In this document: positions 1-8,875 of the stretch, piece after piece
Numbering within the stretch: position 1 is the stretch's first letter
Layout: each line of letters starts with the position of its first letter
Assembly (NCBI RefSeq): GCF_050948175.1
Contig: NW_027490464.1
Coordinates: 146,733-210,732 of the forward strand
Origin: Xylocopa sonorina
Taxonomy: Eukaryota > Arthropoda > Insecta > Hymenoptera > Apidae
Direction of reading: 5' to 3'
Length of the DNA stretch: 64,000 nucleotides
Program-made: the position numbers and the translations under genes
Notes under the pieces: generated by a model
What the model was told of the DNA's origin: nothing
Seen by the model: only the letters and a program-made list of their open reading frames with translations
Database searches by the model: none

Positions 1-1199
1 CTTCGCAATTAATACTATATCTTATCATGGAACATAGAAATGAGATGCGATATCTCGTTTTAAGAAGCATTAGAACACTATTGCTTCGATAGGTAGACAT
101 CTGCAAACGCTGTCTCCTAGCAAAGAAGTGTAGCATTTACATTCATTTGAAGTGTATGCGAGGTATACATAACAATTCGCAATGACTATTATATCTTATC
201 ATGATACATAGAAATGAGATGCGATATCTCGTTTTAAGAAGCACTAGAACTCCATTGCTTCGATACGTAGACATCTGCTAACGCTATTTCCTGGGAAGGA
301 AGTGTCGCACTTACAGTCATTTGAAGCCTAGGCGAGGAATACATAACACTTCGCAGTGAATATTATACCACATCATGAATCATAGAAATGAGATGCGACA
401 TATCGTTTTAAGAGGCATTAGAACACTATTGCTTCGATAGGTAGACATCTGCAACCGCTACTTCCTAGCAAGGAATTGTCGCATTTACATTAATTTAAAG
501 TGTGTGCGATGTATACATAACACTTCGCAATGAATATTATGTCTTATCATGAAACATAGAAGTGAGATGCAATATCTCGTTTTAAGAAGCATTAGCACTC
601 TGTTGCCTCGATACGTAGACATCTGCAAACGCTATTTCCTAGCATGGAAGTGTCGTATTTACATTCCTTTGAAGTGAATACGAGATATTCATGACACACC
701 GCAACTAATATTATATCATATCATGAAGCAAAGGAATGAGATGCGATATCCCGTTTTAAGAAGCATTAGAACTCTATTGCTTCGATGCGTAGACATCTGC
801 AAACGTTATCTCCTAGCAAAGAAGTGTAGCATTTACATTCATTTGAAGTGTATGCGAGGTATACATAACACTTCGCAGTGACTATTATATCTTATCATGA
901 TACATAGAAATGAGATGCGATATCGCGTTTTAAGAAGCATTAGAACTCTATTGCTTCAATACGTAGACATCTGCAGACGCTATTTCCTAGGAACGAAGTG
1001 TCGCACTTACATTCATTTGAAGTGTGTGCGAGGTATACATGACACTTCGCAATGAATATTATATCTTATCATGAAACATAGAAATGAGATGTAATATGGC
1101 GATTTAAGATGCATTAGAACTCTAATGCCACTATACGTAGACATCTGCAAACGCTATTTCCCAGCAAGGTAGTGTCGCATTTACATTCGTCTGAAGTGT

Positions 1200-2030
1200 A
1201 TGCGAGGTATACATGATACTTCGCAATGAATATTATATATTATCATGAAACATAGATATGAGATGCGATATCGCGAATTAGCAAGCTTTAGAAATCTATT
1301 GCTTCCATACGTAGACATCTGCAAAAGCTACTTCCTAGCAAGGAAGTGTCGCATTTACATTCTTTTGAAAGGAATACGAGGTATACATGACACTCCACAG
1401 TGAATATTACATCTTATCATGAAACATTGATATGAGATGCAATATGGCGATTTAAGAAGCATTAGAACTCTATTGCTTCGATACGTAGACATCTGCAAAC
1501 GATATTTCCAAGCAAGGAAGTGTCGCATTTACGTTCTTTTGAAGTGAGTACAAGGTGTACATGACACTCCACAATGAATATTATATATTATCATGAAACA
1601 TAGCAATGAGTAGCGATATCGCGTTTTGAGAAGCATTAGAACTCTAATGCTACGATAAGTAGACATCTGCAAAGGCTATTTCCTAGCAAGGAAGTGTCGC
1701 ATTTACATTCTTTTGAAGTGAATACGAGGTATTCATAACACTGCACAATGAATATTATATCTTATCATGAAACATAGAAATGAGATGCTATAGCGCGATT
1801 TAAGAAGCTTTAGAACTCTGTTGCTTCGATTCGTAGATATCTGCAAACGCTATTTCCTAGCGAGGAACTGTCGCATTCACATTCATTTGAAGTGTTTGCG
1901 AGGTATACATGACACTTCGCAATGAATATTATAAATTATCATGAAACATAGATATGTGATGCGTTATCGCGAATTAGCAAGCTTGAGAAATCTATTGCTT
2001 CGATGCGTAGACATCTGCAAACGCTATTTC
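1200..2030 (+). repeat. Local tetramer (696-bp) higher-order repeat in left array
   Basis: A rare monomer variant reading CGCGAATTAGCAAGCTT occurs at 1272 and again at 1968, exactly 696 bp (4 x 174) apart. The surrounding 130 bases also share private variants, such as AAATCTATTGCTTC after the motif. The two copies have since diverged at several positions, so this is an older local duplication. Confidence 0.6.
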
Positions 2031-2523
2031 CAAGCAAGGAAGTGTCGCAATTACATTCTTTTGAAGTGAATACGAGGTATACATAACACTGCACAGTTAA
2101 TATTATATCTTATCATGAAACATACAAATGAGATGCGATATGGCTATTTAAGAAGCACTAGAACCCTATTGCTTCGATACGTAGACATCTGCAAACGCTA
2201 TTTCCTAGCAAGGAAGTGTCGCATTTACATTCATTTGATGTACAGACGAGATAAACATATCACTGCACAAAGAATATTACATCTTATCATGAAACATAGA
2301 AATGAGATGCGATATGACGATTTAAGAAGCATTAGGATTCTATTGCTTCGATACGGAGACATCTGCAAACGCTATTGCCTGGCAAGGAAGTGTCGCATAT
2401 ACATTCATTTGAAGTGTATTCGAGGTATACATGACACTACGCAATGAATATTATACGCTATCATGAAACATAGAAATGAGAAACGATGTCGCGTTTTGAG
2501 AAGCATTAGAGAACTAATGCTAC

Positions 2524-2638
2524 GATACGTAGACATCTGCAAACGCTATTTCCTAGCAAGGAAGTGTCGCATTTACATTGAAACACAGTAATGAGATGCG
2601 ATATCTCGTTTTAAGAAGCATTAGAACACTATTGCTTC
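2524..2638 (+). repeat. Truncated 115-bp satellite monomer
   Basis: This monomer runs from its GATACGTAGAC start to the next GATAGGTAGAC start in only 115 bp. The sequence TTTACATT is followed directly by GAAACACAG, so the 59 bp that normally lie between these blocks (the ...GAAGTG...GCAATGAATATT...TATCAT part) are missing. The junction lies at about 2579/2580. The flanking monomers are of normal length, so this is an internal deletion or an out-of-register crossover. Confidence 0.85.
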
Positions 2639-3235
2639 GATAGGTAGACATCTGCAAGCGCTATTTCCTTGCAAGGAAGTGTGGCATTTACATTAATTTA
2701 AAGTGTTTGCGAGGTATACATAACACTTCGCAATGAATATTATATCTTATCATGAAACATAGAAGTGGGATGCGATATCTCGTTTTAAGAAGCATTAGAA
2801 CTCTATTGCTTCGATACGTAGACACCTCCAAACGCTATTTCCTAGCATGGAAGTGTCGCACTTACATTCTTTTGAAGTGAATAAGAGGTATTCACGACAT
2901 TTCGCAATTAATATTATATCAAATCATGAAACAGAGAAATGAGATGCGATATCCCGTTTTAAGAGGCATTAGCACTCTGTTGCTTCGATACGTAGACATC
3001 TGCAAACGCTATTTCCTAGCATGGAAGTGTCGTTTTTACATTCCTTTGAAGTGAATACGAGATATTCATGACACACCGCAACTAATATTATATCATATCA
3101 TGAAGCAAAGAAATGAAATGCGATATCCCGTTTTAAGAAGCATCAGAATTCTATTGCTTCAATACGTAGACATCTGCAGACGCTGTCTCCTAGCAAAGAA
3201 GTGTAGCATTTACATTCATTTGAAGTGAGTAAGAG
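2585..3235 (+). repeat. Diverged second copy of the 380-860 monomer block
   Basis: Private variants of monomers at about 380-860 reappear here in the same order: a GATAGGTAGAC start with TTTACATTAATTT, then AGCACTCTGTTGC with GACACACCGCAAC, then TAGCAAAGAAGTGTAGC. One extra monomer (about 2799-2971) sits in this copy. The copies are clearly diverged, so the duplication is older than the one at 4716-6457. The truncated monomer lies right at its left edge. Confidence 0.6.
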
Positions 3236-4715
3236 GTGTACATGACACTTCGCAGTGAATATTATATCTTAACATGAAACTTAGAACTGAGATGCGATAT
3301 CGCGTTATAAGAAACGTTAGAACCCTACTGCTACGAAACGCAGACATCTGGAAACGCTATTTCCTAGAAACGAAGTGTCGCATTTACATTCTTTTGAAGT
3401 CAATACGAGGTATACATAACACTGCACAGTGAATATTCTTCCTTATCACGAAACAGAGAAATGAAATGCGATATCACGATTTAAGAAGCATTAGAACTCT
3501 ATTGCTTCGATACGGAAACATCTGCAAACGCTATTTCATAGCAAGGCAGTGTCGCATTTACATTTCTCTGAAGTGAATAAGAGGTATACATAACACTATA
3601 CAATGACTATTATATCTTATCATAAAACATAGGAATGCGATGCGATATCGAGATTTAAAACGCATTAGAACTCTATTGCTACGATACGTAGACATTTGCA
3701 AACGCTACTTAATAGTAAGGAAGTGTCGCATTTACATTCTTTGGAGTGAATACGAGGTATTCAAGACACTTCGCAATTAATATCATTTCTTACCATGAAA
3801 CATAGAAATAAGATGCGAAATCGCGTTTTAAGAAGAATCAGAACTATATTGCTACGATACGTAGATATCTGGAGACGCTATTTTCTAGCAAGAAAGTGTC
3901 GCGTTTACATTTTTTAGAAGTGAATGCGAGGTATACATGACACATCGCAATGGATTTCATATCTTACCAGGAAAAATAGAAATGAGATGCGATACCGCGT
4001 TTGGAGAAGCATTAGAACCCTATTTCTACGAAAAGTAGACATCTGCAAACGCTGTTTCCTAGCAATGACGTGTCGCATTTACATTCATTTGAAGTGTATG
4101 CGAGGTATAAGTGACACTTCGCAATGAATATTATATCATATCAAGGAACATAGAAATGATATGCGATATCGCGTTTTAAGAAGCACTAGAACTCTATTGC
4201 TTCGATACGGAGACATCTGGAAACGCTATTTAATAGCAAGGAAGTGTGGCATTTACATTCTTTTGAAGTGAATACGAGGTATACATAACACTGCACAACG
4301 AATATTATATCTTATCATGAAACATAGAAATGAGATGCAATATCGCGATTTAAGAAGAATTAGAACTCTATTGCTTCGATACGTATACATCTGCAATGGC
4401 TACTTCCTAGCAAGGAAGTGTCGCATTTACATTCGTTTGAAGAGATTACTCGGTATACATGACACTCCGCAATGAATATTATATCTTATCATAAAACATA
4501 GAAATGAGGTGCGATATCTCGATTTAAGAAGCATCAGAACTCTATTGCTTCGATACGTAGACTTCTGGTAACGTAATATACTAGAAAGGAAGTGTCGCTC
4601 TTACAATCATTTGCAGCGTAGACGAGGAAAACATAACCTTCCACAATGAATATTATATCTTATCATGAAACATAGAAATGAGATGCGGTATCGCGTTTGA
4701 AGATGCATTAGAACC

Positions 4716-6457
4716 CTATTGCTACGATACGTAGACATCTGCAGACGCTATTTCCTAGCAAGGGAGTGTCGCATTTACATTCTTTTGAAGTGAATACGAG
4801 ATATACATGACAGTTCGCAATGAATATTATATGTTATCATGAAACATAGGAATGAGTTGCGATATCGCGTTTTGAGAAGCATTAGAACACCATTGCTTCG
4901 ATACGTAGACATCTGCAAGCGCTACTTCCTAGCTAGGAAAGTGCCGCTTTTACATTCTTCTGAAGTGAATACGAGATATACATGACACTTCGCAATGAAT
5001 ATTGTATCTTATCATGAAACATAGAAGTGAGATGCGATATGGCGTTTTAAGAAGCATTTGAACTCCATTGCTACGATACGTAGACATCTGCAAACGCTAT
5101 TCCGTAGCATGGAAGTTTAGCAGTTACATTCTTTTGAAGTGAATACGAGGTATACATAATACTCCATAATGAATATTATATCTTATCATGAAACATAGAT
5201 GTGAGATGCGATATCGCGTTTTAAGAAGCATTAGAACTCTATTGCTACGATACGTAGACATCTGCAAACGCTATTTCCTAGCATGGAAGTGTCGCATTTA
5301 CATTCTTTTGCAGTTAATACGAGGTATACATGACATTTCGCAATGAATATTATGTCTTACCTCGAAACATAGAAGTCAGATGCTATATCGCGAATTAAGA
5401 AGCACTAGAACTCTATTGCTACGATGCGTAGACATCTGCAAACGTTGTTTCCAAGCAAGGAAGTGTCACATTCACATTATTGTGAAGAGAAATCGACGTA
5501 TACAGGACACTTCGGAATGAATATTATATCTTATCTCGAAACATAGAAGTGAGATGCGATATCGCGTTTTAAGAAGCATTAGATCTCTATTGCTACGATA
5601 CGTAGACATCTGCAGACGCTATTTCCTAGCAAGGGAGTGTCGCATTTACATTCTTTTGAAGTGAATACGAGATATACATGACAGTTCGCAATGAATATTA
5701 TATGTTATCATGAAACATAGGAATGAGTTGCGATATCGCGTTTTGAGAAGCATTAGAACACCATTGCTTCGATACGTAGACATCTGCAAGCGCTACTTCC
5801 TAGCTAGGAAAGTGCCGCTTTTACATTCTTCTGAAGTGAATACGAGATATACATGACACTTCGCAATGAATATTGTATCTTATCATGAAACATAGAAGTG
5901 AGATGCGATATGGCGTTTTAAGAAGCATTTGAACTCCATTGCTACGATACGTAGACATCTGCAAACGCTATTCCGTAGCATGGAAGTTTAGCAGTTACAT
6001 TCTTTTGAAGTGAATACGAGGTATACATAATACTCCATAATGAATATTATATCTTATCATGAAACATAGATGTGAGATGCGATATCGCGTTTTAAGAAGC
6101 ATTAGAACTCTATTGCTACGATACGTAGACATCTGCAAACGCTATTTCCTAGCATGGAAGTGTCGCATTTACATTCTTTTGCAGTTAATACGAGGTATAC
6201 ATGACATTTCGCAATGAATATTATGTCTTACCTCGAAACATAGAAGTCAGATGCTATATCGCGAATTAAGAAGCACTAGAACTCTATTGCTACGATGCGT
6301 AGACATCTGCAAACGTTGTTTCCAAGCAAGGAAGTGTCACATTCACATTATTGTGAAGAGAAATCGACGTATACAGGACACTTCGGAATGAATATTATAT
6401 CTTATCTCGAAACATAGAAGTGAGATGCGATATCGCGTTTTAAGAAGCATTAGATCT
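4716..6457 (+). repeat. Tandem duplication of an 871-bp pentamer
   Basis: Two adjacent copies, 4716-5586 and 5587-6457, each hold five monomers (871 bp, one base more than 5 x 174). Diagnostic variants recur at exactly +871: GACAGTTCGC, CTAGCTAGGAAAGTGCCGC, TTTAGCAGTTACATT, TATTGTGAAGAGAAATCG and CTTACCTCGAAAC. I saw no difference between the copies wherever I compared them, so this is a recent event in an otherwise diverged arm. The copies end where the third pass reads CTGCAAACGC instead of CTGCAGACGC. Confidence 0.9.
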
Positions 6458-6800
6458 CTATTGCTACGATACGTAGACATCTGCAAACGCTATTTCCTAG
6501 CATGGAAGTGCCGCATTTACATTCTTTTGAAGATAATACGAGGTATACATAACACATCGCAATGAATATTATATCTTATCATGAAACATAGAAGTGAGAT
6601 GCGATATGGCGTTTTAAGAAGCATTAGAACTCTATTGCTACGATACGTTGACATCTGCAAACGCTATTTCCTAGCATGGAAGTTTCGCATTTACATTCTT
6701 TTGAAGTGAATACGAGATATACATGACACTTCGCAATGAATATTATATGTTATCATGAAACATAGGAATGAGTTGCGATATCGCGTTTAAAGAAGCATTA

Positions 6801-6998
6801 GAACTGTATTGCATCGATACGCAGACATCCAGAAGCTCTATTACGTCGCAAGGAAGAGTGGGATTTACATTCTTTCGACGTGCAGACGAGATATACATAA
6901 CGAGTTGCTTTGAATACTACATCTTATCATGATACAGAGAAATGAGATGCGATATCGCGTTTTATGGAGAATTAGAACACTATTGCTTCGATATGTAG
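6801..6998 (+). repeat. Degenerate satellite monomer flanking the LTR on the left
   Basis: The monomer is recognisable but strongly diverged: it reads CATCCAGAAGCTCTATTACG and GTGGGATTTACATTC where the array consensus has CATCTGCAAACGCTATTTCC and GTCGCATTTACATTC. The variants ATTACGTCGC and GTGGGATTTAC resemble those of the monomers just right of the LTR (8386-8854). The two flanks therefore belonged to one decayed stretch before the insertion split it. Confidence 0.8.
6995..6998 (+). repeat. Target-site duplication GTAG, left copy
   Basis: GTAG directly precedes the element's TGTGACG end and is repeated at 8386-8389 directly after its CGTCACA end. Removing the element and one GTAG restores CGATATGTAGACATCG, which matches the satellite consensus CGATACGTAGACATCT with no gap. 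This is the expected scar of integrase-type insertion. Confidence 0.88.
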
Positions 6999-7029
6999 TG
7001 TGACGTGGTGACGTCACAAGGCTTGATCA

Positions 7030-7041
7030 CCCCCCCCCCCC
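7030..7041. repeat. C12 homopolymer in the LTR
   Basis: A run of 12 C follows CTTGATCA near the left end of the LTR. A second run of nine C is at 7150-7158. Homopolymers of this length are length-unstable and prone to sequencing error, so exact lengths should not be trusted. Confidence 0.85.
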
Positions 7042-7686
7042 TGCTTCAGTTAGACTAGCTCGCAGATCACCACCCATGCGAGAAGCGCGACACGGACAAT
7101 CGCGATAGCTATACTTGCGAGGAGCGTGAAATACGCGATGGTAGAATCTCCCCCCCCCGTTCTTTTCTCTCTCACCGTTCTACGGATTAGACTGGCGGGC
7201 TGATTGAAGAAGCGTCCCAGAAGACACTCCTTCGGCGGATTAAAATACCATAGGTTCGCGGAAGGGCTGTGCGCCGAGGTAGCGTGACGGGCTCGACGGT
7301 GGAGGAGTCGGGAAGTGAGCAGGAAGATACCCTGAAGCCCGAGGGATACTCCTCCCTGCAACGATACGACCGCTGCCATAGCCCATGGAGTCGAACAGGA
7401 TGGACTCCGGGTCTGAGAAGGGCCTCCACCCCTGCCCTGAGCCCATGAAGAGGAAAATGCAAGATGCGCAGCGGAACTGCAGGTAAGCCGTGGAAAGCGC
7501 GGCGCGCGACACGCGCCGCAGTTCAAATAATCCAGAGGACCCCCTCTAGACACACCAGAGGGGGCGATCAGGGAAGATCACCGAAATCCACCGATCGATG
7601 CCCCGAACAATACCGAAGCATATAGCCCTACCCAACCAAGGAGCCCTAAGGAGGATCTAAGGGGATGCGAAGACCCCCAGCAAACC

Positions 7687-7693
7687 TATATAA
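7687..7693 (+). promoter_or_regulatory. TATA box of the LTR
   Basis: TATATAA lies in the context CCTATATAACGAGC, about half way through the LTR and upstream of the minisatellite. It is the only good TATA match seen inside the element in this orientation. Transcription would start about 25-30 bases downstream, near 7715-7720. I see no clear initiator consensus there. Confidence 0.5.
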
Positions 7694-7725
7694 CGAGCTA
7701 GCCAGCATGAAGACAGCCTCTACTT

Positions 7726-7797
7726 CTTAGCGATTTCTTAGCGACTACTTAGAGACGACTTAGCGAAGACTTAGCGAAGACTTAGCGAGCAACCTAG
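7726..7797 (+). repeat. 11-bp minisatellite (CTTAGCGAAGA) in the LTR
   Basis: CTTAG occurs at 7726, 7737, 7748, 7759, 7770 and 7781, exactly every 11 bases, followed by a decayed copy, CCTAG, at 7793. The best unit reads CTTAGCGAAGA. It lies just downstream of the inferred transcription start, so it would be in the 5' leader of a transcript. Confidence 0.85.
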
Positions 7798-7820
7798 CAA
7801 ATGATTGTGCGGAGCGATTT

Positions 7821-7852
7821 GGAGGAGAGAGAGGGAGAAAGAGAGAGAAGGA
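7821..7852 (+). repeat. Purine-only GA-rich tract
   Basis: Thirty-two consecutive purines, mostly GA and GGGA, lie inside the LTR. This is low-complexity sequence. As it is not at an LTR edge it cannot be the polypurine tract used for plus-strand priming. Confidence 0.75.
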
Positions 7853-8092
7853 CAGAGCGAGATCCAGAATTGTTGGAAGCGAGAGCGTGAGACCTTATAC
7901 GCTAAAGCCATTTTTCGCTGCCGCATTTCTGATATCACGTATTGTATTTTGTATCGTATAACGGGTGGTGATCCCCGATCATTCGCGACGTGTCGTATAA
8001 CATTTAGTAGTCCCGCGTCGAGGCAATATAGAAAGAAGCCGTGAGTTTAGTATCCCGCGACCCTAATTTGCGCACTCGGCTAGAAGTAGTCG

Positions 8093-8229
8093 AGCGAAGG
8101 AGTATTTCGAAACTTCGAGGGTTATCTTGCACCGGGTTTCCCCGGGTTGCGTGGTCTACTAGTTTTGTTACTTCTTGAGTAGCTGGCGCCCAAAGAGTCC
8201 CAGCCTCGCAGCTTCGAAATACTCGCTGG
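8093..8229. repeat. Imperfect inverted repeat within the LTR
   Basis: The left arm, around 8093-8120, contains AGTATTTCGAAACTTCGAGG. The right arm, 8204-8229, contains CCTCGCAGCTTCGAAATACT, its reverse complement apart from two mismatches. The arms are separated by about 80 bases that include the self-complementary ACCGGGTTTCCCCGGGT region. A transcript from this region could fold into a long hairpin. Confidence 0.75.
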
Positions 8230-8306
8230 GTAGGAAATACTTTGTATTGTACTTGGCGTTGGCGAATCCGCGGACGGTCGCATCGCGCGGATACTTTGTA
8301 CCCCGG

Positions 8307-8312
8307 ATTAAA
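8307..8312 (+). terminator. Possible polyadenylation signal (ATTAAA) of the LTR
   Basis: ATTAAA, the commonest variant of AATAAA, lies 74 bases before the right end of the LTR in the context CCCCGGATTAAACTCC. With the TATA box at 7687 it would bound an R region of about 600 bases, which is long for an LTR. A single hexamer in this length is weak evidence. Confidence 0.35.
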
Positions 8313-8385
8313 CTCCTGCATACCCCTTTATCATTGGTTCTATATACCCCCTTTCTTGCGGCTTGTAAAGGGAAAACACGTCACA

Positions 8386-8389
8386 GTAG
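8386..8389 (+). repeat. Target-site duplication GTAG, right copy
   Basis: GTAG directly follows the CACGTCACA end of the LTR, and the satellite resumes in phase as GTAGACATCG. It pairs with the copy at 6995-6998. Confidence 0.88.
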
Positions 8390-8854
8390 ACATCGAAGGA
8401 CGCTATTCCGTTCCAAAGATGTGTGGGATTTACATTCTTTTGAAGTGTTGACGAGATATACATTACGCCTTGGTATATATTATTATATTGGCATAGCATC
8501 TTATCATGAAACATAGGAATGTGGTGCGATGTTACCTTTTATGAAGAGTTACAACTCTATAGCTTCGATACGTAGACATCTAGAAACGCTATTCCGTCGG
8601 GAGGAAGTGTGGGGTTTACAGCCTCATCAAGTATTGACAAGATATAAATAACGCACAGCGTTGGACATTTCATCAAATCATGAGACATAGAAACGAGATG
8701 CTATAACGCGTTTTATGAAGCATTAGAACTCCATTGCTGCGATACTTAGACATCTAGAAACGCTATTCCGTCGCAAGTATGTGTGTGATTAACATTCTCT
8801 TGAAGTATTGGCGAGATATACGTTACGGGTTGCATTGATTTACATCCTATCATG
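8386..8854 (+). repeat. Highly degenerate + satellite monomers right of the LTR
   Basis: About 2.7 monomers continue the left array in phase and orientation, as shown by GATACGTAGACATCTAG at about 8568 and GATACTTAGACATCTAG at about 8741. They are the most diverged monomers in the window, with variants such as TATTCCGTCG, GTGGGGTTTAC, GTATTGGCGAG and GCGTTTTATGAAG. Some of these are shared with the monomer just left of the LTR. This is the decayed inner end of the + array. Confidence 0.88.
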
Positions 8855-8875
8855 ACAAACAACTACATTGCTACG
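8855..8875. other. Orientation-switch junction between + and - satellite arrays
   Basis: Left of this point the satellite reads in + orientation up to CATCCTATCATGAC (8841-8854). Right of it the sequence GGAATAGTGTTTCTAG (8875 on) and CTCCAATGCTTCTTAAAACG are - strand monomer sequence, and all satellite downstream is -. The bases between, AAACAACTACATTGCTAC, can be fitted poorly to either side, so the exact breakpoint is uncertain by about 10-15 bases. No unrelated sequence is inserted at the junction. Confidence 0.9.

Larger units (their letters stand above)
1..6998 (+). repeat. Left satellite array, 174-bp monomers, + orientation
   Basis: The stretch is an uninterrupted run of about 40 head-to-tail monomers. 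The period is seen directly: the motif TATTGCTTCGATACG starts at 2167 and its next counterpart at 2341, 174 bp later, and the same spacing holds along the array apart from small indels. Each monomer carries the recognisable blocks GTAGACATCTGC, TTCCTAGCAAGGAA, TTTACATTC, ATGAAACATAG and GAGATGCGATATC. Neighbouring monomers differ at many sites, so this arm is less homogenised than the right arm, except for the pentamer duplication at 4716-6457. Short stop-free stretches (for example 2115-2447 and 3924-4127) are readings of the monomer in the same frame as those in the right arm and are not taken as genes. No unrelated sequence is seen in the interval. Confidence 0.97.
6999..8385 (+). mobile_element. 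Solo LTR of an LTR retrotransposon inserted in the satellite
   Basis: The 1,387-bp insertion starts TGTGACGTG and ends CACGTCACA, a perfect 9-bp terminal inverted repeat with the TG...CA ends of LTRs, and is flanked by a 4-bp duplication (GTAG). Within it, in + orientation, are a TATA box (7687), an 11-bp minisatellite, and an ATTAAA polyadenylation-type signal (8307), the promoter-to-polyA order expected of an LTR. There is no gag-pol coding region and no second LTR, so it is read as the product of LTR-LTR recombination. A 4-bp duplication is compatible with Ty3/gypsy-type elements, but the family cannot be named from an LTR alone. The open stretches inside it (a 167-codon one on the - strand, 7050-7553) have no recognisable domain. 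A non-autonomous DNA transposon with short inverted repeats is the alternative. Base composition is visibly more GC-rich than the satellite. Confidence 0.78.

Noticed and set aside
7050..7553. A 167-codon - strand open stretch in the LTR with a hydrophobic end
   Set aside because: No recognisable domain. It overlaps other open stretches in two more frames of a GC-rich segment and lies in a region that in LTRs is normally non-coding. Open length here is explained by base composition.
8184..8200. TGGCGCCCAA as a primer-binding site for reverse transcription
   Set aside because: It resembles the start of sites complementary to tRNA 3' ends, but it lies about 200 bp inside the element instead of just after an LTR end, and no second LTR follows.
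8175..8516. Open stretches that run across the right end of the LTR
   Set aside because: They cross the LTR/satellite boundary, so they combine unrelated sequences and cannot be an original gene.
8855..8875. A palindromic (hairpin) inversion junction with identical arms
   Set aside because: The sequences on the two sides are different diverged monomers in opposite orientation and do not mirror one another base for base, so this is not a recent fold-back.
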